A DNA stretch of 24,631 nt from JBDIVL01 sp039794405 (GTDB lineage: Bacteria > Planctomycetota > Brocadiia > Brocadiales > Brocadiaceae), in assembly GCA_039794405.1 (NCBI GenBank), contig JBDIVL010000057.1, positions 1 through 24,631 of the forward strand, given 5' to 3'. Under the pieces are notes generated by a model. That model was not told where the DNA came from, ran no database searches, and saw nothing but the letters and a program-made list of their open reading frames with translations. The position numbers were made by a program, and so were the translations under genes. Shown here one piece after another: positions 8,434-15,498 of this stretch (position 1 is the stretch's first letter; every line of letters starts with the position of its first letter).

Positions 8434-8486
8434 ACCCCGAAGGGATGGTATGGGAAACCCGATAATCATTTCACCCCTTCAGGGTT
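8434..8486. repeat. CCCCGAAGGG / CCCCTTCAGGG inverted pair
   Basis: ACCCCGAAGGGATG (8434-8447) is mirrored by CACCCCTTCAGGGTT (8472-8486), with a 24-bp spacer. The pairing is imperfect but long enough to form a stem. No coding potential is evident. Confidence 0.5.
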
Positions 8487-8638
8487 ATCTATCGTATTCA
8501 ATACATGAAACCAAACATGCTCAATCTTTCATTTCGAAGAAGTGAATGAGCACCTTTGCTTCGACACAGGGAGAGATGGATCAATGGTTGAATGGCTCAA
8601 TGGCTATTAACCATCCAACCATATAACCATGTCGGGTT

Positions 8639-8806
8639 GGTTCAATCGTCCACGATTGAACCGAAACGTTTAGGCATGTTCCTGGCACCTGGTATCAATC
8701 CAAAGCCTCTCTAACACTCAAAACATATGGTTCAGCCTACAAAATTGAACCGGCCCGAAGTCAATCAACATGCCGAAACGTATGGTTCAATCTGCAAGAT
8801 TGAACC
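8639..8806. repeat. Three GGTTCAATC hairpins, outer pair inverted
   Basis: Unit 1 (8639-8662) has perfect 11-bp arms GGTTCAATCGT / ACGATTGAACC. Unit 2 (8729-8751) is a weaker GGTTCA / TTGAACC stem. Unit 3 (8784-8806) has perfect 10-bp arms GGTTCAATCT / AGATTGAACC. The flank of unit 1 (CGAAACGTTTAGGCATGTT) is the reverse complement, with a few changes, of the flank of unit 3 (AACATGCCGAAACGTATG). Units 1 and 3 are therefore inverted copies of an element of about 40 bp. Confidence 0.7.
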
Positions 8807-8957
8807 AACCCTGAGGAGTAGGGCAACCCTTTAGGGTTACTATTCTGGGTACTGTATTCGAGCGGAGAAGCAAGACTAAAGCCTCGCCTTACATATTCAT
8901 AACAGAAAAAAGTGCCAAAGGACTCGTTTATGTTTAGGAATTTCAAACCAATGTGAT

Positions 8958-8983
8958 GTTTCGGTATGTCCTCTCACCGAAAC
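8958..8983. repeat. 26-nt GTTTCGGT palindrome, copy 1
   Basis: GTTTCGGT and ACCGAAAC are perfect 8-bp arms around ATGTCCTCTC. This is the best-preserved of four copies that recur at the edges of the glycosyltransferase and methyltransferase genes. Confidence 0.7.
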
Positions 8984-9001
8984 CCACCTTGGCGCTGATT
9001 T

Positions 9002-9024
9002 GTTTCGGTGAGAGGACTCACCGG
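9002..9024. repeat. GTTTCGGT palindrome, copy 2
   Basis: GTTTCGGTGAGAGGACTCACC reads as the reverse complement of the copy at 8958, with the right arm shortened. The two copies are 18 bp apart in opposite orientation. Confidence 0.6.
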
Positions 9025-9510
9025 TCGGAACAACATCATCCCCTTAACATCAGCATCAGCCGGGAGAGCCGGGGGCATTCCACCTTCATCCCTTGCAATA
9101 CTCTTATGAACTTCCAAGTTTAAAAGAATATCTTTGGTTTGGGGTACTACTCTAAAATACCCATTTTATTGTTGGTTTGTTCCAAAATGAAGGGTTCAAA
9201 TTACAAATCTGAACTCGCATGGAGGAGATTATTGGGTTGTAGTTATGCTGTGATACGAAGTGCGCCATGTCACGCTTCTGTGCAGACACACTTCTGTAAC
9301 AAGTTACAGTTTAAAATAACGCATCCTTGTGTCATAGTACCATTCCGATACGATTAATTTGTGTCATTTTTACCCCACAAATGGTGCAAAATGGCGCAAT
9401 TTTCCTGTATACCATCATAATCACCAATTCCAACCACTCCTGTTGGTATCTTTTTTGATATGAACATTTTCAGATTTAAATGACACCGAATAAAGTCAAA
9501 ACCAATAAGG

Positions 9511-9519
9511 AAAGGAGGT
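9511..9519 (+). promoter_or_regulatory. Strong Shine-Dalgarno core without a start codon
   Basis: AAAGGAGGT matches the 16S anti-Shine-Dalgarno, but no ATG, GTG or TTG follows at normal spacing. The next gene start (9604) is about 85 bases downstream. It may be a relic of a lost gene start or chance. Confidence 0.35.
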
Positions 9520-9603
9520 AAATAAACGCTTCATATCGTTTCGTTTTACCTTGATTTTTACTTTATTATTCTTCCATAACAAAAATACAAGAAACATACT
9601 GCC

Positions 9604-10494
9604 ATGAAACTATCAATCGTTATACCTTGCTATAATGAAGTTCATACCATAAAACGAATCGTTGAGATTGTCAGAAATGCTCCCTACGATAAAAAAGAAA
9701 TCATTATCGTAGATGACTGCTCTACCGATGGCACACAAGAAATACTGAGAAATGAAATTGCCGATAAGGTGGATACAATCGTATATCATGAACGAAACCA
9801 GGGCAAGGGCGCTGCCCTTCGGACCGGATTTAAGGCAGCTACCGGTAACATTGTGATTGTGCAGGATGCCGATCTTGAATACAACCCGAATGAATATCCC
9901 CAAATGCTTGAACCGATTCTCACAAACAAGGCTGACGTGGTATATGGATCACGGTTTTTGGGGGTAGGCCCACACAGGGTTGTCTATTTCTGGCACCGGA
10001 TCGGGAATGGTTTGCTGACATTACTCTCGAATATCTTTACGAATCTCAACCTGACTGATATGGAGACCTGTTACAAGGCATTCCGACGTGAGATTATCCA
10101 ATCAATCAAAATCGAGGAAGAGCGTTTTGGATTTGAGCCGGAAATTACCGCAAAAGTAGCGAGAATGAAATGTCGTGTGTATGAAGTTGGAATATCGTAC
10201 TACGGTCGTACGTATGAAGAGGGTAAAAAGATCGGGTGGGTCGACGGTTTTAGGGCATTATATTGTATTCTGAAATATAACTCACATGCATTATCAACCA
10301 CCAAATATCTTTTCCTTTGCGGTATATTCCTTTTCGCCCTGGCAGCAGCGACAAATTTCACGTTATTTTGGATATTTGCCTATATTTCAGGTTATGTGTA
10401 CATAGCAGGTGGACTGGTAAGCTTATTTATAGGAATGCCTTTCCTTCTAAAATTTTATAAGCGACATCTATCGAAAATTGTTTCGATGTTCTAA
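9604..10494 (+). CDS. GT2 glycosyltransferase, polyprenyl-phosphate type
   Basis: This is a family 2 (GT-A fold) glycosyltransferase that probably moves a sugar from a nucleotide sugar to a polyprenyl phosphate at the inner membrane. It shows 'LSIVIPCYNE' (3-12), 'IVDDCSTDGT' (35-44), 'NQGKGAALRTGF', the metal-binding DxD at DAD (88-90), 'YGSRFLG' (114-120) and 'DMETCYKAFR' (152-161), all typical of dolichol-phosphate-mannose-synthase-like enzymes. Two C-terminal membrane helices lie at about 235-258 and 262-285, as in GtrB and ArnC-like proteins. The donor sugar cannot be told from sequence. The ATG lacks a good Shine-Dalgarno. A methyltransferase follows 88 bp downstream. Confidence 0.92.
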   Translation: MKLSIVIPCYNEVHTIKRIVEIVRNAPYDKKEIIIVDDCSTDGTQEILRNEIADKVDTIVYHERNQGKGAALRTGFKAATGNIVIVQDADLEYNPNEYPQMLEPILTNKADVVYGSRFLGVGPHRVVYFWHRIGNGLLTLLSNIFTNLNLTDMETCYKAFRREIIQSIKIEEERFGFEPEITAKVARMKCRVYEVGISYYGRTYEEGKKIGWVDGFRALYCILKYNSHALSTTKYLFLCGIFLFALAAATNFTLFWIFAYISGYVYIAGGLVSLFIGMPFLLKFYKRHLSKIVSMF

Positions 10495-10514
10495 ATTTGT
10501 TCATGAGCTACTTT

Positions 10515-10540
10515 GTTTCAGTGAGAGAACTCACCGAAAT
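10515..10540. repeat. GTTTCGGT palindrome, copy 3
   Basis: GTTTCAGTGAGAGAACTCACC followed by GAAAT differs at a few positions from the copy at 8958, read in the opposite orientation. It lies between the glycosyltransferase stop and the methyltransferase start. Confidence 0.6.
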
Positions 10541-10582
10541 ATCCATAACATTTTAAAGCGATAAAAACATAATTCCACGAGA

Positions 10583-11215
10583 ATGGTACGAAAGAAAACA
10601 AAAAAACTCGTGATTGTTCACATCTTGCGTGGGTATTCAATGCATAACATGAAAGAGCCATTTCTTGAACCTATCCTGAGAAAGCTACGAATAAGAAAGG
10701 TATTGCCGGTAATCCAAGCATATCCTGGCTGCCACCTTCTGGATATCGGATGTGGCTGGGATTATAAACTCTTAAAAACCGTTGAGCCTTATATTGCAAG
10801 AGGTGTTGGAGTTGATTTCAAGGCCCGCCAATCAACGAGTCAGAAAGTTACAACATTTCAGACAAGATTCACCACCACCCTTCCTTTTGAAAATGATTCA
10901 TTTGATGTGATTACCATGCTGGCAGTGTTGGAGCATTTATCACATCCGCTGGAAATAATGAAAGAAGTTGAACGGTTATTAGTAACCGGCGGTAGTCTTA
11001 TTTTGACAGTTCCCGCCAAGCTATCCAAACCAGTTTTGGAATTTTTATCGTATCAATTGAAAATAATAAATGAAGAAGAGATCAAAGATCATAAAAAATA
11101 CTACAATTATTCTGAATTAACGGATCTTTTCAAAAAAACAAAATTACATATTGAAACCCATAGGTATTTCCAATTCTGGTTAAATAATTTTTGTATAGCA
11201 AGGAAGTATCGATAA
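10583..11215 (+). CDS. Class I SAM-dependent methyltransferase
   Basis: This is a Rossmann-fold methyltransferase (Methyltransf_11-like). Motif I 'LLDIGCGWD' (52-60) binds S-adenosylmethionine. 'GVGVDFK' (74-80) carries the acidic ribose-binding residue at the end of the second strand, and 'DVITMLAVLEHLSHP' (108-122) is the motif II/III region that often reads 'vleHl'. The total of 210 aa is compact. The acceptor is unknown. Its place between two glycosyltransferase-like genes suggests a sugar or lipid-linked acceptor, but this is inference. The ATG at 10583 has only ACGAG upstream, and an in-frame ATG at 10640 is a possible alternative. Confidence 0.82.
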   Translation: MVRKKTKKLVIVHILRGYSMHNMKEPFLEPILRKLRIRKVLPVIQAYPGCHLLDIGCGWDYKLLKTVEPYIARGVGVDFKARQSTSQKVTTFQTRFTTTLPFENDSFDVITMLAVLEHLSHPLEIMKEVERLLVTGGSLILTVPAKLSKPVLEFLSYQLKIINEEEIKDHKKYYNYSELTDLFKKTKLHIETHRYFQFWLNNFCIARKYR

Positions 11216-11225
11216 AATTTTGGAG

Positions 11226-11251
11226 GTTTCGGTAAGTCCTCTCACAAAAAC
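11226..11251. repeat. GTTTCGGT palindrome, copy 4
   Basis: GTTTCGGTAAGTCCTCTCAC followed by AAAAAC has the same orientation as the copy at 8958, with a weakened right arm. It lies 10 bp after the methyltransferase stop. Confidence 0.6.
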
Positions 11252-11302
11252 AGTAATCATAAGTCCAGATACTGGAACAAATCCAGAAACATCGGGAAAA
11301 CC

Positions 11303-11548
11303 GTCATTTCGAGCGTAGCGAGAAATCTTTTGGCCATTGATAAAAGCAGTCTGCAGTCATCTGATAGCTATAGTAATGTTAAAACAAAATGTCACTTTTA
11401 TAGTCTTCAGAAGCCCTATATTCTTGGCAAAATCTGCTATGCTATGTGACATTTTGTTTTGAGATCGCTATAAATCATAAGATTTCCTGGTTTTTCAGGA
11501 TCCTATCCTGAGCAAAAGATTTCTCATTACTTCGCTCCTCGAAATGAC
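11303..11548. mobile_element. MITE-like nested inverted-repeat element
   Basis: The outer arms are GTCATTTCGAGCGTAGCGAG followed by AAATCTTTT (11303-11331) and its imperfect reverse complement at 11514-11548, which ends CTCGAAATGAC. The inner arms are perfect 15-mers, AAAACAAAATGTCAC (11381-11395) and GTGACATTTTGTTTT (11446-11460). No transposase is encoded. The size of about 246 bp and the nested palindromy suggest a non-autonomous element, or one small element inserted into another. Confidence 0.65.
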
Positions 11549-11620
11549 ATGAAGCGAAGAGAGCGAAATGATAAGAAAATGAGTTTTCGTCCAGATACTA
11601 TAGAGAAGAAAGGCAGAATT

Positions 11621-13177
11621 ATGTTATCAAATACTTTAAATAATGGATCATTACAAACAGTTGAACCTCCACTAACAAAAAAAGGGGTTTTTAGCAGATG
11701 GATTAGTAAACACTGGATTAATTTGGTTATTTGCATTCCGTTATTCTTTACTATTTTTTATCGTCTCGCATCTGCTACCGTTGCAGACCCTGATCTCTGG
11801 GGATATATGGCCTTCGGCCGGTTATTCTGGGAAGCAAACAGCTTCCCTTATCATGATATATTCTCTTACATGCCAACAAGACCTGTCTGGATATATCACG
11901 AGTGGCTCACAGGTGTGTTATTCTTTAAAATATATCAGGCCTTCGGTGAAACAGGTCTGCAGATTTTCAGATATGGTATTGGATTGCTGACTGCGGGAAT
12001 GGTGTATCTGACAGCCAGAAAAAGAGGCGCTGGTCCGTTGAGTTCAGCAATTGCACTCTGGACGGTGAGCATTATGTTTACCGCCTACTATAGTTCGGTG
12101 AGGGCCACTATTTTTACCTACCTTTTTTTTGTGTTGACATTTTTTTTGCTTGAAACGGCCAGACTCAAGAACTCATGGGGACGTCTACTATTTATCATTC
12201 CCATTCAAATACTTTGGTGCAACTTTCATGGTGGCTTCTTTGCCGGTTTAGGGCTTGTATCGCTTTATACGGCAGGCCAGGTGTTATCATGGCACAAATT
12301 CAAACCATACCTTATCATATTAATCATGTCAACCTTTGCAACATTGATTAATCCATATGGAATTTCCTATTGGGTTCATATGGCAGAGGCGATTACCATG
12401 CCCCGTCCTGAAATCGGAGAATGGTTTTCTGTTTATAAGGCAATAAAATCAGATTACCTGATTAACAATCAGATTTATTTTATTTTTATCACGTTTATTG
12501 CCATTATATTTGGCTTACGGTACCGATTTAAGGATATCACACCTGTTTTGATTTTATTAACAACGGTATATCTGGGATTCAAAAGTTGTCGGCATGCGGC
12601 ATTCTTTTTTCTATCATTCGCAATTTTTTACCCCAGCATATTTATGGCCTTTGGTGAGCGTTTGAAATCAGACCCAAAGATATTGAAACTATTCAATCGT
12701 GCAGGTTGGAAGACATATCTGCTCGCATCGGCTTTTCTTATATCCATTCATTATCGTGTCATAGAATTTTCTCCCCTTAAATTAAGCTTTCCAACTCATT
12801 CAGCTAAGAAAGCATCAATGTATTATCCTATAGGAGCAATAGACTACATACGTGAACATAATTTGGCTGGTAATATATTATGTGAATTTGGCTGGGGAGA
12901 ATATATTATGTGGAATCTGTATCCAAAATGTCTTGTGGGAATGGATGGTCGTTATGAATCAGTGTATCCCGATAAAATACACCGTGAATATTTTGATTTT
13001 CATTTCGGACGTAATAACTGGCGAAGGTTCCTGGAGAATTACCCACACGATATAATATTAATAAAATCAAATGGAAAAACCCATAATCTTTTACAAAGTG
13101 AAAAAAATTGGAAGCAATTATATATAGATGATGGTTGTGTCCTCTTTGCGAGGCAGAACTACAGTTTGGTACAATAA
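11621..13177 (+). CDS. GT-C-like polytopic membrane protein
   Basis: This is a polytopic inner-membrane protein of about 518 aa with roughly ten hydrophobic segments. The first loop has 'ADPDLWGYMAFG' (about 55-66) and then 'YHEWL'. An acidic motif in the first extracytoplasmic loop is the hallmark of GT-C fold enzymes, which use polyprenyl-phosphate sugars. Other conserved-looking patches are 'NFHGGFF' (about 201-207), 'LINPYG' (about 242-247) and the C-terminal soluble part with 'MDGRYE' (about 441-446). The ATG at 11621 is preferred because AGAAAGG precedes it by about 8 bases. The longer frame from 11549 would begin inside the repeat element with a charged leader. Substrate and pathway are unknown. 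The upstream GT2 gene could supply its lipid-linked donor. Confidence 0.75.
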   Translation: MLSNTLNNGSLQTVEPPLTKKGVFSRWISKHWINLVICIPLFFTIFYRLASATVADPDLWGYMAFGRLFWEANSFPYHDIFSYMPTRPVWIYHEWLTGVLFFKIYQAFGETGLQIFRYGIGLLTAGMVYLTARKRGAGPLSSAIALWTVSIMFTAYYSSVRATIFTYLFFVLTFFLLETARLKNSWGRLLFIIPIQILWCNFHGGFFAGLGLVSLYTAGQVLSWHKFKPYLIILIMSTFATLINPYGISYWVHMAEAITMPRPEIGEWFSVYKAIKSDYLINNQIYFIFITFIAIIFGLRYRFKDITPVLILLTTVYLGFKSCRHAAFFFLSFAIFYPSIFMAFGERLKSDPKILKLFNRAGWKTYLLASAFLISIHYRVIEFSPLKLSFPTHSAKKASMYYPIGAIDYIREHNLAGNILCEFGWGEYIMWNLYPKCLVGMDGRYESVYPDKIHREYFDFHFGRNNWRRFLENYPHDIILIKSNGKTHNLLQSEKNWKQLYIDDGCVLFARQNYSLVQ

Positions 13178-13197
13178 AGTAAATGTTGAAAGTATTT

Positions 13198-13650
13198 TTA
13201 ACGATTTCTTACCTTTTCAAGGGATAGAGGCGGTAGATCCGCTGGTAATGTCGTTTTGAGTGTATGCATACCTTGTTTTCCTTTCAGGAATATCCTGTTA
13301 AGAATAGATTTCATGATTAGCCTGGATCTATCGTATGTAATTAATACGTTACAAATAAAATATAATTTTAACACAATGACAAGGGTCAGGGGTGATGCAA
13401 AGAGAAGCGCCTTAGATCTCGACATCTCAATGGCAAGGTACTGGGTTACAGATGTTATGAAAAAAGCCATTGTTGTAAAGGTAGCAAGAAGTATGAGCCC
13501 TATCTTTACCGACATATAAACAACGGCACACCTCATAAGGAAAGGTTTCTGATTCTCCTTAAAACTATTCAGAGATGCAAAAAGATGCATTACTTTTTCT
13601 TGTAAGTTTATAAACCGCTGCGTATTTTTTATCGTTATCGTGTTCATCAT
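13198..13650 (-). CDS. Small two-helix membrane protein, unknown function
   Basis: I do not recognise this family. From the ATG at 13650 it is 150 aa. It has a polar N-terminus (1-38), two hydrophobic segments (about 40-68 and 82-105), a basic stretch 'YDRSRLIMKSILNRIFLKGK' and a proline-containing tail. AGAAAGAG lies about 6 bases before that ATG. A TTG six codons upstream (13668) is a less likely start. It follows rmlB by about 35 bp on the same strand, so co-transcription is likely. It converges with the GT-C-like gene, with only 20 bp between stops and no obvious intrinsic terminator there. Confidence 0.65.
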   Translation of the reverse strand: MMNTITIKNTQRFINLQEKVMHLFASLNSFKENQKPFLMRCAVVYMSVKIGLILLATFTTMAFFITSVTQYLAIEMSRSKALLFASPLTLVIVLKLYFICNVLITYDRSRLIMKSILNRIFLKGKQGMHTLKTTLPADLPPLSLEKVRNR

Positions 13651-13685
13651 ATAATCTCTTTCTAACAAATAAATCTTTTGTAAAC

Positions 13686-14714
13686 TTATGAAGGTGTCTG
13701 TACAAACCGGTGGTTATACTGTTTGTGATAATATTCCATGAATTCCTTATCTTTTATCTTTTTCCACCATACCTGATTATCTTTGTACCATTGTATCGTA
13801 TCCCTGAGACCTTTTTCAAACGTTATTTGTGGTTTAAAACCTGCGGAGGCCAACTTGGTACAATCCAAGGCATAACGTCTATCATGCCCTTCCCTGTCTT
13901 TTACATGTTCTAATAAGGTCTTTGGTTTTTTGAGCTCTTCCAGAATAAGGTTTGCCGTATCAATATTACACCTTTCGTTACCCCCACCGATATTATACAC
14001 TTCTCCATCTATCCCATGTGTCATAAGGAAATCAATACCGGCACAATGATCTTCTACATGGATCCAGTCTCTTACCTGCTTTCCATCGCCGTATAATGGA
14101 AGCTTTTTATCTTCCAATGCGTTTGTAATAAAAAGGGGGATAAATTTTTCAGGATGCTGATATGGACCATAATTATTGGATGCCCTTGTTATAATAACTG
14201 GCAATCCATAAGTCACCCAATATGAGTAAGCAAGCCGGTCACCTCCTGCTTTACTGGCAGAGTATGGATTACTGGGATTTAGGGCATCGGTTTCCCTGAA
14301 AGTGCCTTTGTAAGCTGTTCCATAAACCTCATCGGTAGATATCTGAATAAATTTTTTAACCTTATACCGCCTTGATGCCTCCAGGAGAATAAAAACCCCT
14401 TTCATATCTGTATCAATAAAGGTACCTGCACTAAGAATACTCCGATCGACATGTGTTTCTGCTGCAAAGTTAACAATCGTATCAATTTCTTCCACAGACA
14501 AGATATGTTCTACCAGTTCCTGGTTACAAACATCGCCCTTATAGAAGATAAACTGCCGGGATCTCTTCGAGTTTTCAGTAATATCCTTGAGATTTTCAAG
14601 GTTCCCTGCATAGGTTAATTTATCAAGCACCACTACCCGCTTATCCCGATTGATCATACGGAGAACAAAGTGACTCCCAATAAACCCTGCACCACCGGTA
14701 ATGAGTATTGTCAT
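13686..14714 (-). CDS. rmlB: dTDP-glucose 4,6-dehydratase
   Basis: This cytoplasmic short-chain dehydrogenase/reductase converts dTDP-glucose to dTDP-4-keto-6-deoxyglucose, the branch point to rhamnose and other deoxysugars. Visible are the NAD-binding GGAGFIGS (7-14), 'AAETHVDRSI' (84-93), catalytic T127-D128-E129 in 'STDEVYG', the YxxxK pair Y151/K155 in 'YSASK', 'RASNNYGPYQHPEKFIP' (177-193) and 'DGKQVRDWIHVEDH' (210-223). These are all family hallmarks, and 342 aa is normal. rmlA, rmlC and rmlD are not beside it. The Shine-Dalgarno is weak. Its ATG overlaps the last stop of an upstream Uma2 relic (ATGA). Confidence 0.95.
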   Translation of the reverse strand: MTILITGGAGFIGSHFVLRMINRDKRVVVLDKLTYAGNLENLKDITENSKRSRQFIFYKGDVCNQELVEHILSVEEIDTIVNFAAETHVDRSILSAGTFIDTDMKGVFILLEASRRYKVKKFIQISTDEVYGTAYKGTFRETDALNPSNPYSASKAGGDRLAYSYWVTYGLPVIITRASNNYGPYQHPEKFIPLFITNALEDKKLPLYGDGKQVRDWIHVEDHCAGIDFLMTHGIDGEVYNIGGGNERCNIDTANLILEELKKPKTLLEHVKDREGHDRRYALDCTKLASAGFKPQITFEKGLRDTIQWYKDNQVWWKKIKDKEFMEYYHKQYNHRFVQTPS

Positions 14715-14996
14715 ATTATTTTAAAGAAAATTTCTTTTGCCCCGAACGCTAAATCCTTTATTATTATCGAATTCAAGCGGTCTTTCTTATGGTATTCTTG
14801 CCTTCGTACTCTTTACCATATAACTTAATGATTTCAACTATTTCGTTTTCAGGATCAGCAATCCAATATTCCCGCACACTACACTTGCATATAATTTCTT
14901 CTTAATCCCCTTATCTCGCTTGGATGTAGAAGGTAACGAAATCTCAACAATCAAATCAGGAACTCCTTTGATATTATCTCTTGCGATCATTCTACA
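14711..14996 (-). pseudogene. Uma2-family (DUF820) endonuclease-like relic, frameshifted
   Basis: Three consecutive minus-strand frames together give the C-terminal half of a Uma2/DUF820 protein. Frame 1 from about 14996 reads 'MIARDNIKGVPDLIVEISLP' and then 'STSKRDKGIKKKLYASV'. After a shift near 14875, frame 2 reads 'REYWIADPENEIVEIIKLYG' and then 'KEYEGKN'. After a second shift near 14790, frame 3 reads 'KKDRLNSIIIKDLAFGAKEI' and then 'FFKII', ending in a TGA that overlaps the rmlB start. The PDLxVEI...PSTxKRDxGxKKxLY...EYWIxDP pattern is the family's PD-(D/E)XK-like core. The N-terminal half is missing and a TAA stands just upstream. It is a decayed gene, unless the shifts are sequencing errors. 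Confidence 0.75.
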
Positions 14997-15020
14997 TTAA
15001 TATTTTTCCGATGTTTTTAC

Positions 15021-15074
15021 AATAAAAAAATCCCCCTTCATTTCCATTTTAAAAACATGAAACAAGGGGGATTT
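15021..15074 (-). terminator. Intrinsic terminator of the atp cluster
   Basis: Read on the minus strand, AAATCCCCCTT (15074-15064) pairs perfectly with AAGGGGGATTT (15038-15028), and the right arm runs into a T-rich tract (15030-15021). It begins 18 bp after the atpC stop. This is a canonical rho-independent terminator. Confidence 0.9.
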
Positions 15075-15091
15075 GATATTTTACGGGACAT

Positions 15092-15496
15092 TTATTTATT
15101 TGCCAGATTTAACCAGGTATTAACCCGTCTGATAGTTGCTTGCGCCTTTTCCTTTTCTTCGGTACTCGCTCCGCCAGATAAGATCTTTTCGGCTGAGTCT
15201 TTTTCAGCACGTACCTTCTCTACATTAACCTCACCTTCCATAACACATGCATCGGTTAGCACAACGACGTTATTCGCCATAACTTCCAAAAATCCCCTGT
15301 CAAGAGCAAACAACACTTTTTTGCCATTTGCATCATGAACGGTTAAGATGCCTGTCTTCAACTCAGAGATTAACGGTGCATGATCTGCAAGGATACCGAA
15401 GGAACCTTCAGTCCCGTCTGCAGATATACTTTGAACGGCGTTGTTGTAAACAACTCTTTCTGGTGTGATAATCTCAAATGTAAATGTTTTGGCCAT
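15092..15496 (-). CDS. atpC: F1 ATP synthase epsilon subunit
   Basis: This is the central-stalk subunit that couples rotation to the c-ring and can inhibit ATP hydrolysis. The N-terminal beta-sandwich has 'FEIITPERVVYNNAVQSISA' (6-25), 'GSFGILADHAPLISELKTG' (31-49) and 'FLEVMANNVVVLTDACV'. The C-terminal helical part (about 88-134) is present, with 'AEKDSAEKIL' and 'EKEKAQATIRRVNTWL'. At 134 aa it is normal. It starts 2 bp after the atpD stop, with the GGTGGA at the end of atpD as a possible Shine-Dalgarno, so translation is probably coupled. It is the last gene of the cluster. Confidence 0.96.
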   Translation of the reverse strand: MAKTFTFEIITPERVVYNNAVQSISADGTEGSFGILADHAPLISELKTGILTVHDANGKKVLFALDRGFLEVMANNVVVLTDACVMEGEVNVEKVRAEKDSAEKILSGGASTEEKEKAQATIRRVNTWLNLANK

Positions 15497-15498
15497 AT

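Larger units (their letters stand above)
8312..9603. other. Long non-coding stretch with clustered inverted repeats
   Basis: These 1292 bp separate the tad cluster from the sugar genes. I find no convincing gene. The stretch holds an ACCCCGAAGGGATG / CACCCCTTCAGGGTT pair (8434-8447 and 8472-8486), three GGTTCAATC hairpins (8639-8806), an AACCCT-TT-AGGGTT palindrome (8825-8838), and two GTTTCGGT palindromes (8958-8983, 9002-9024). TCATGATTAT recurs near 8350 and 8396. A perfect Shine-Dalgarno core without a start codon is at 9511-9519. I see no clear intrinsic terminator for the tad cluster. Confidence 0.7.
11216..11620. other. Non-coding stretch with nested inverted repeats
   Basis: It begins with a GTTTCGGT palindrome copy (11226-11251) and is then dominated by a nested inverted-repeat element (11303-11548). 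The remaining 70 bp lead to the preferred start of the membrane protein at 11621. I see no clear promoter and no other gene. Confidence 0.65.

Noticed and set aside
8761..8946. 61-codon minus-strand open frame
   Set aside because: It translates across the GGTTCAATC hairpins and has no ribosome site.
8434..9024. CRISPR array
   Set aside because: Repeats are few, palindromic, unevenly spaced and in mixed orientation. No cas genes are near.
9139..9357. 72-codon plus-strand open frame in the long gap
   Set aside because: No Shine-Dalgarno, odd composition and no recognisable motif. It is probably chance.
13178..13197. Shared bidirectional terminator between the convergent genes
   Set aside because: I see no stable stem in or around the 20-bp gap.
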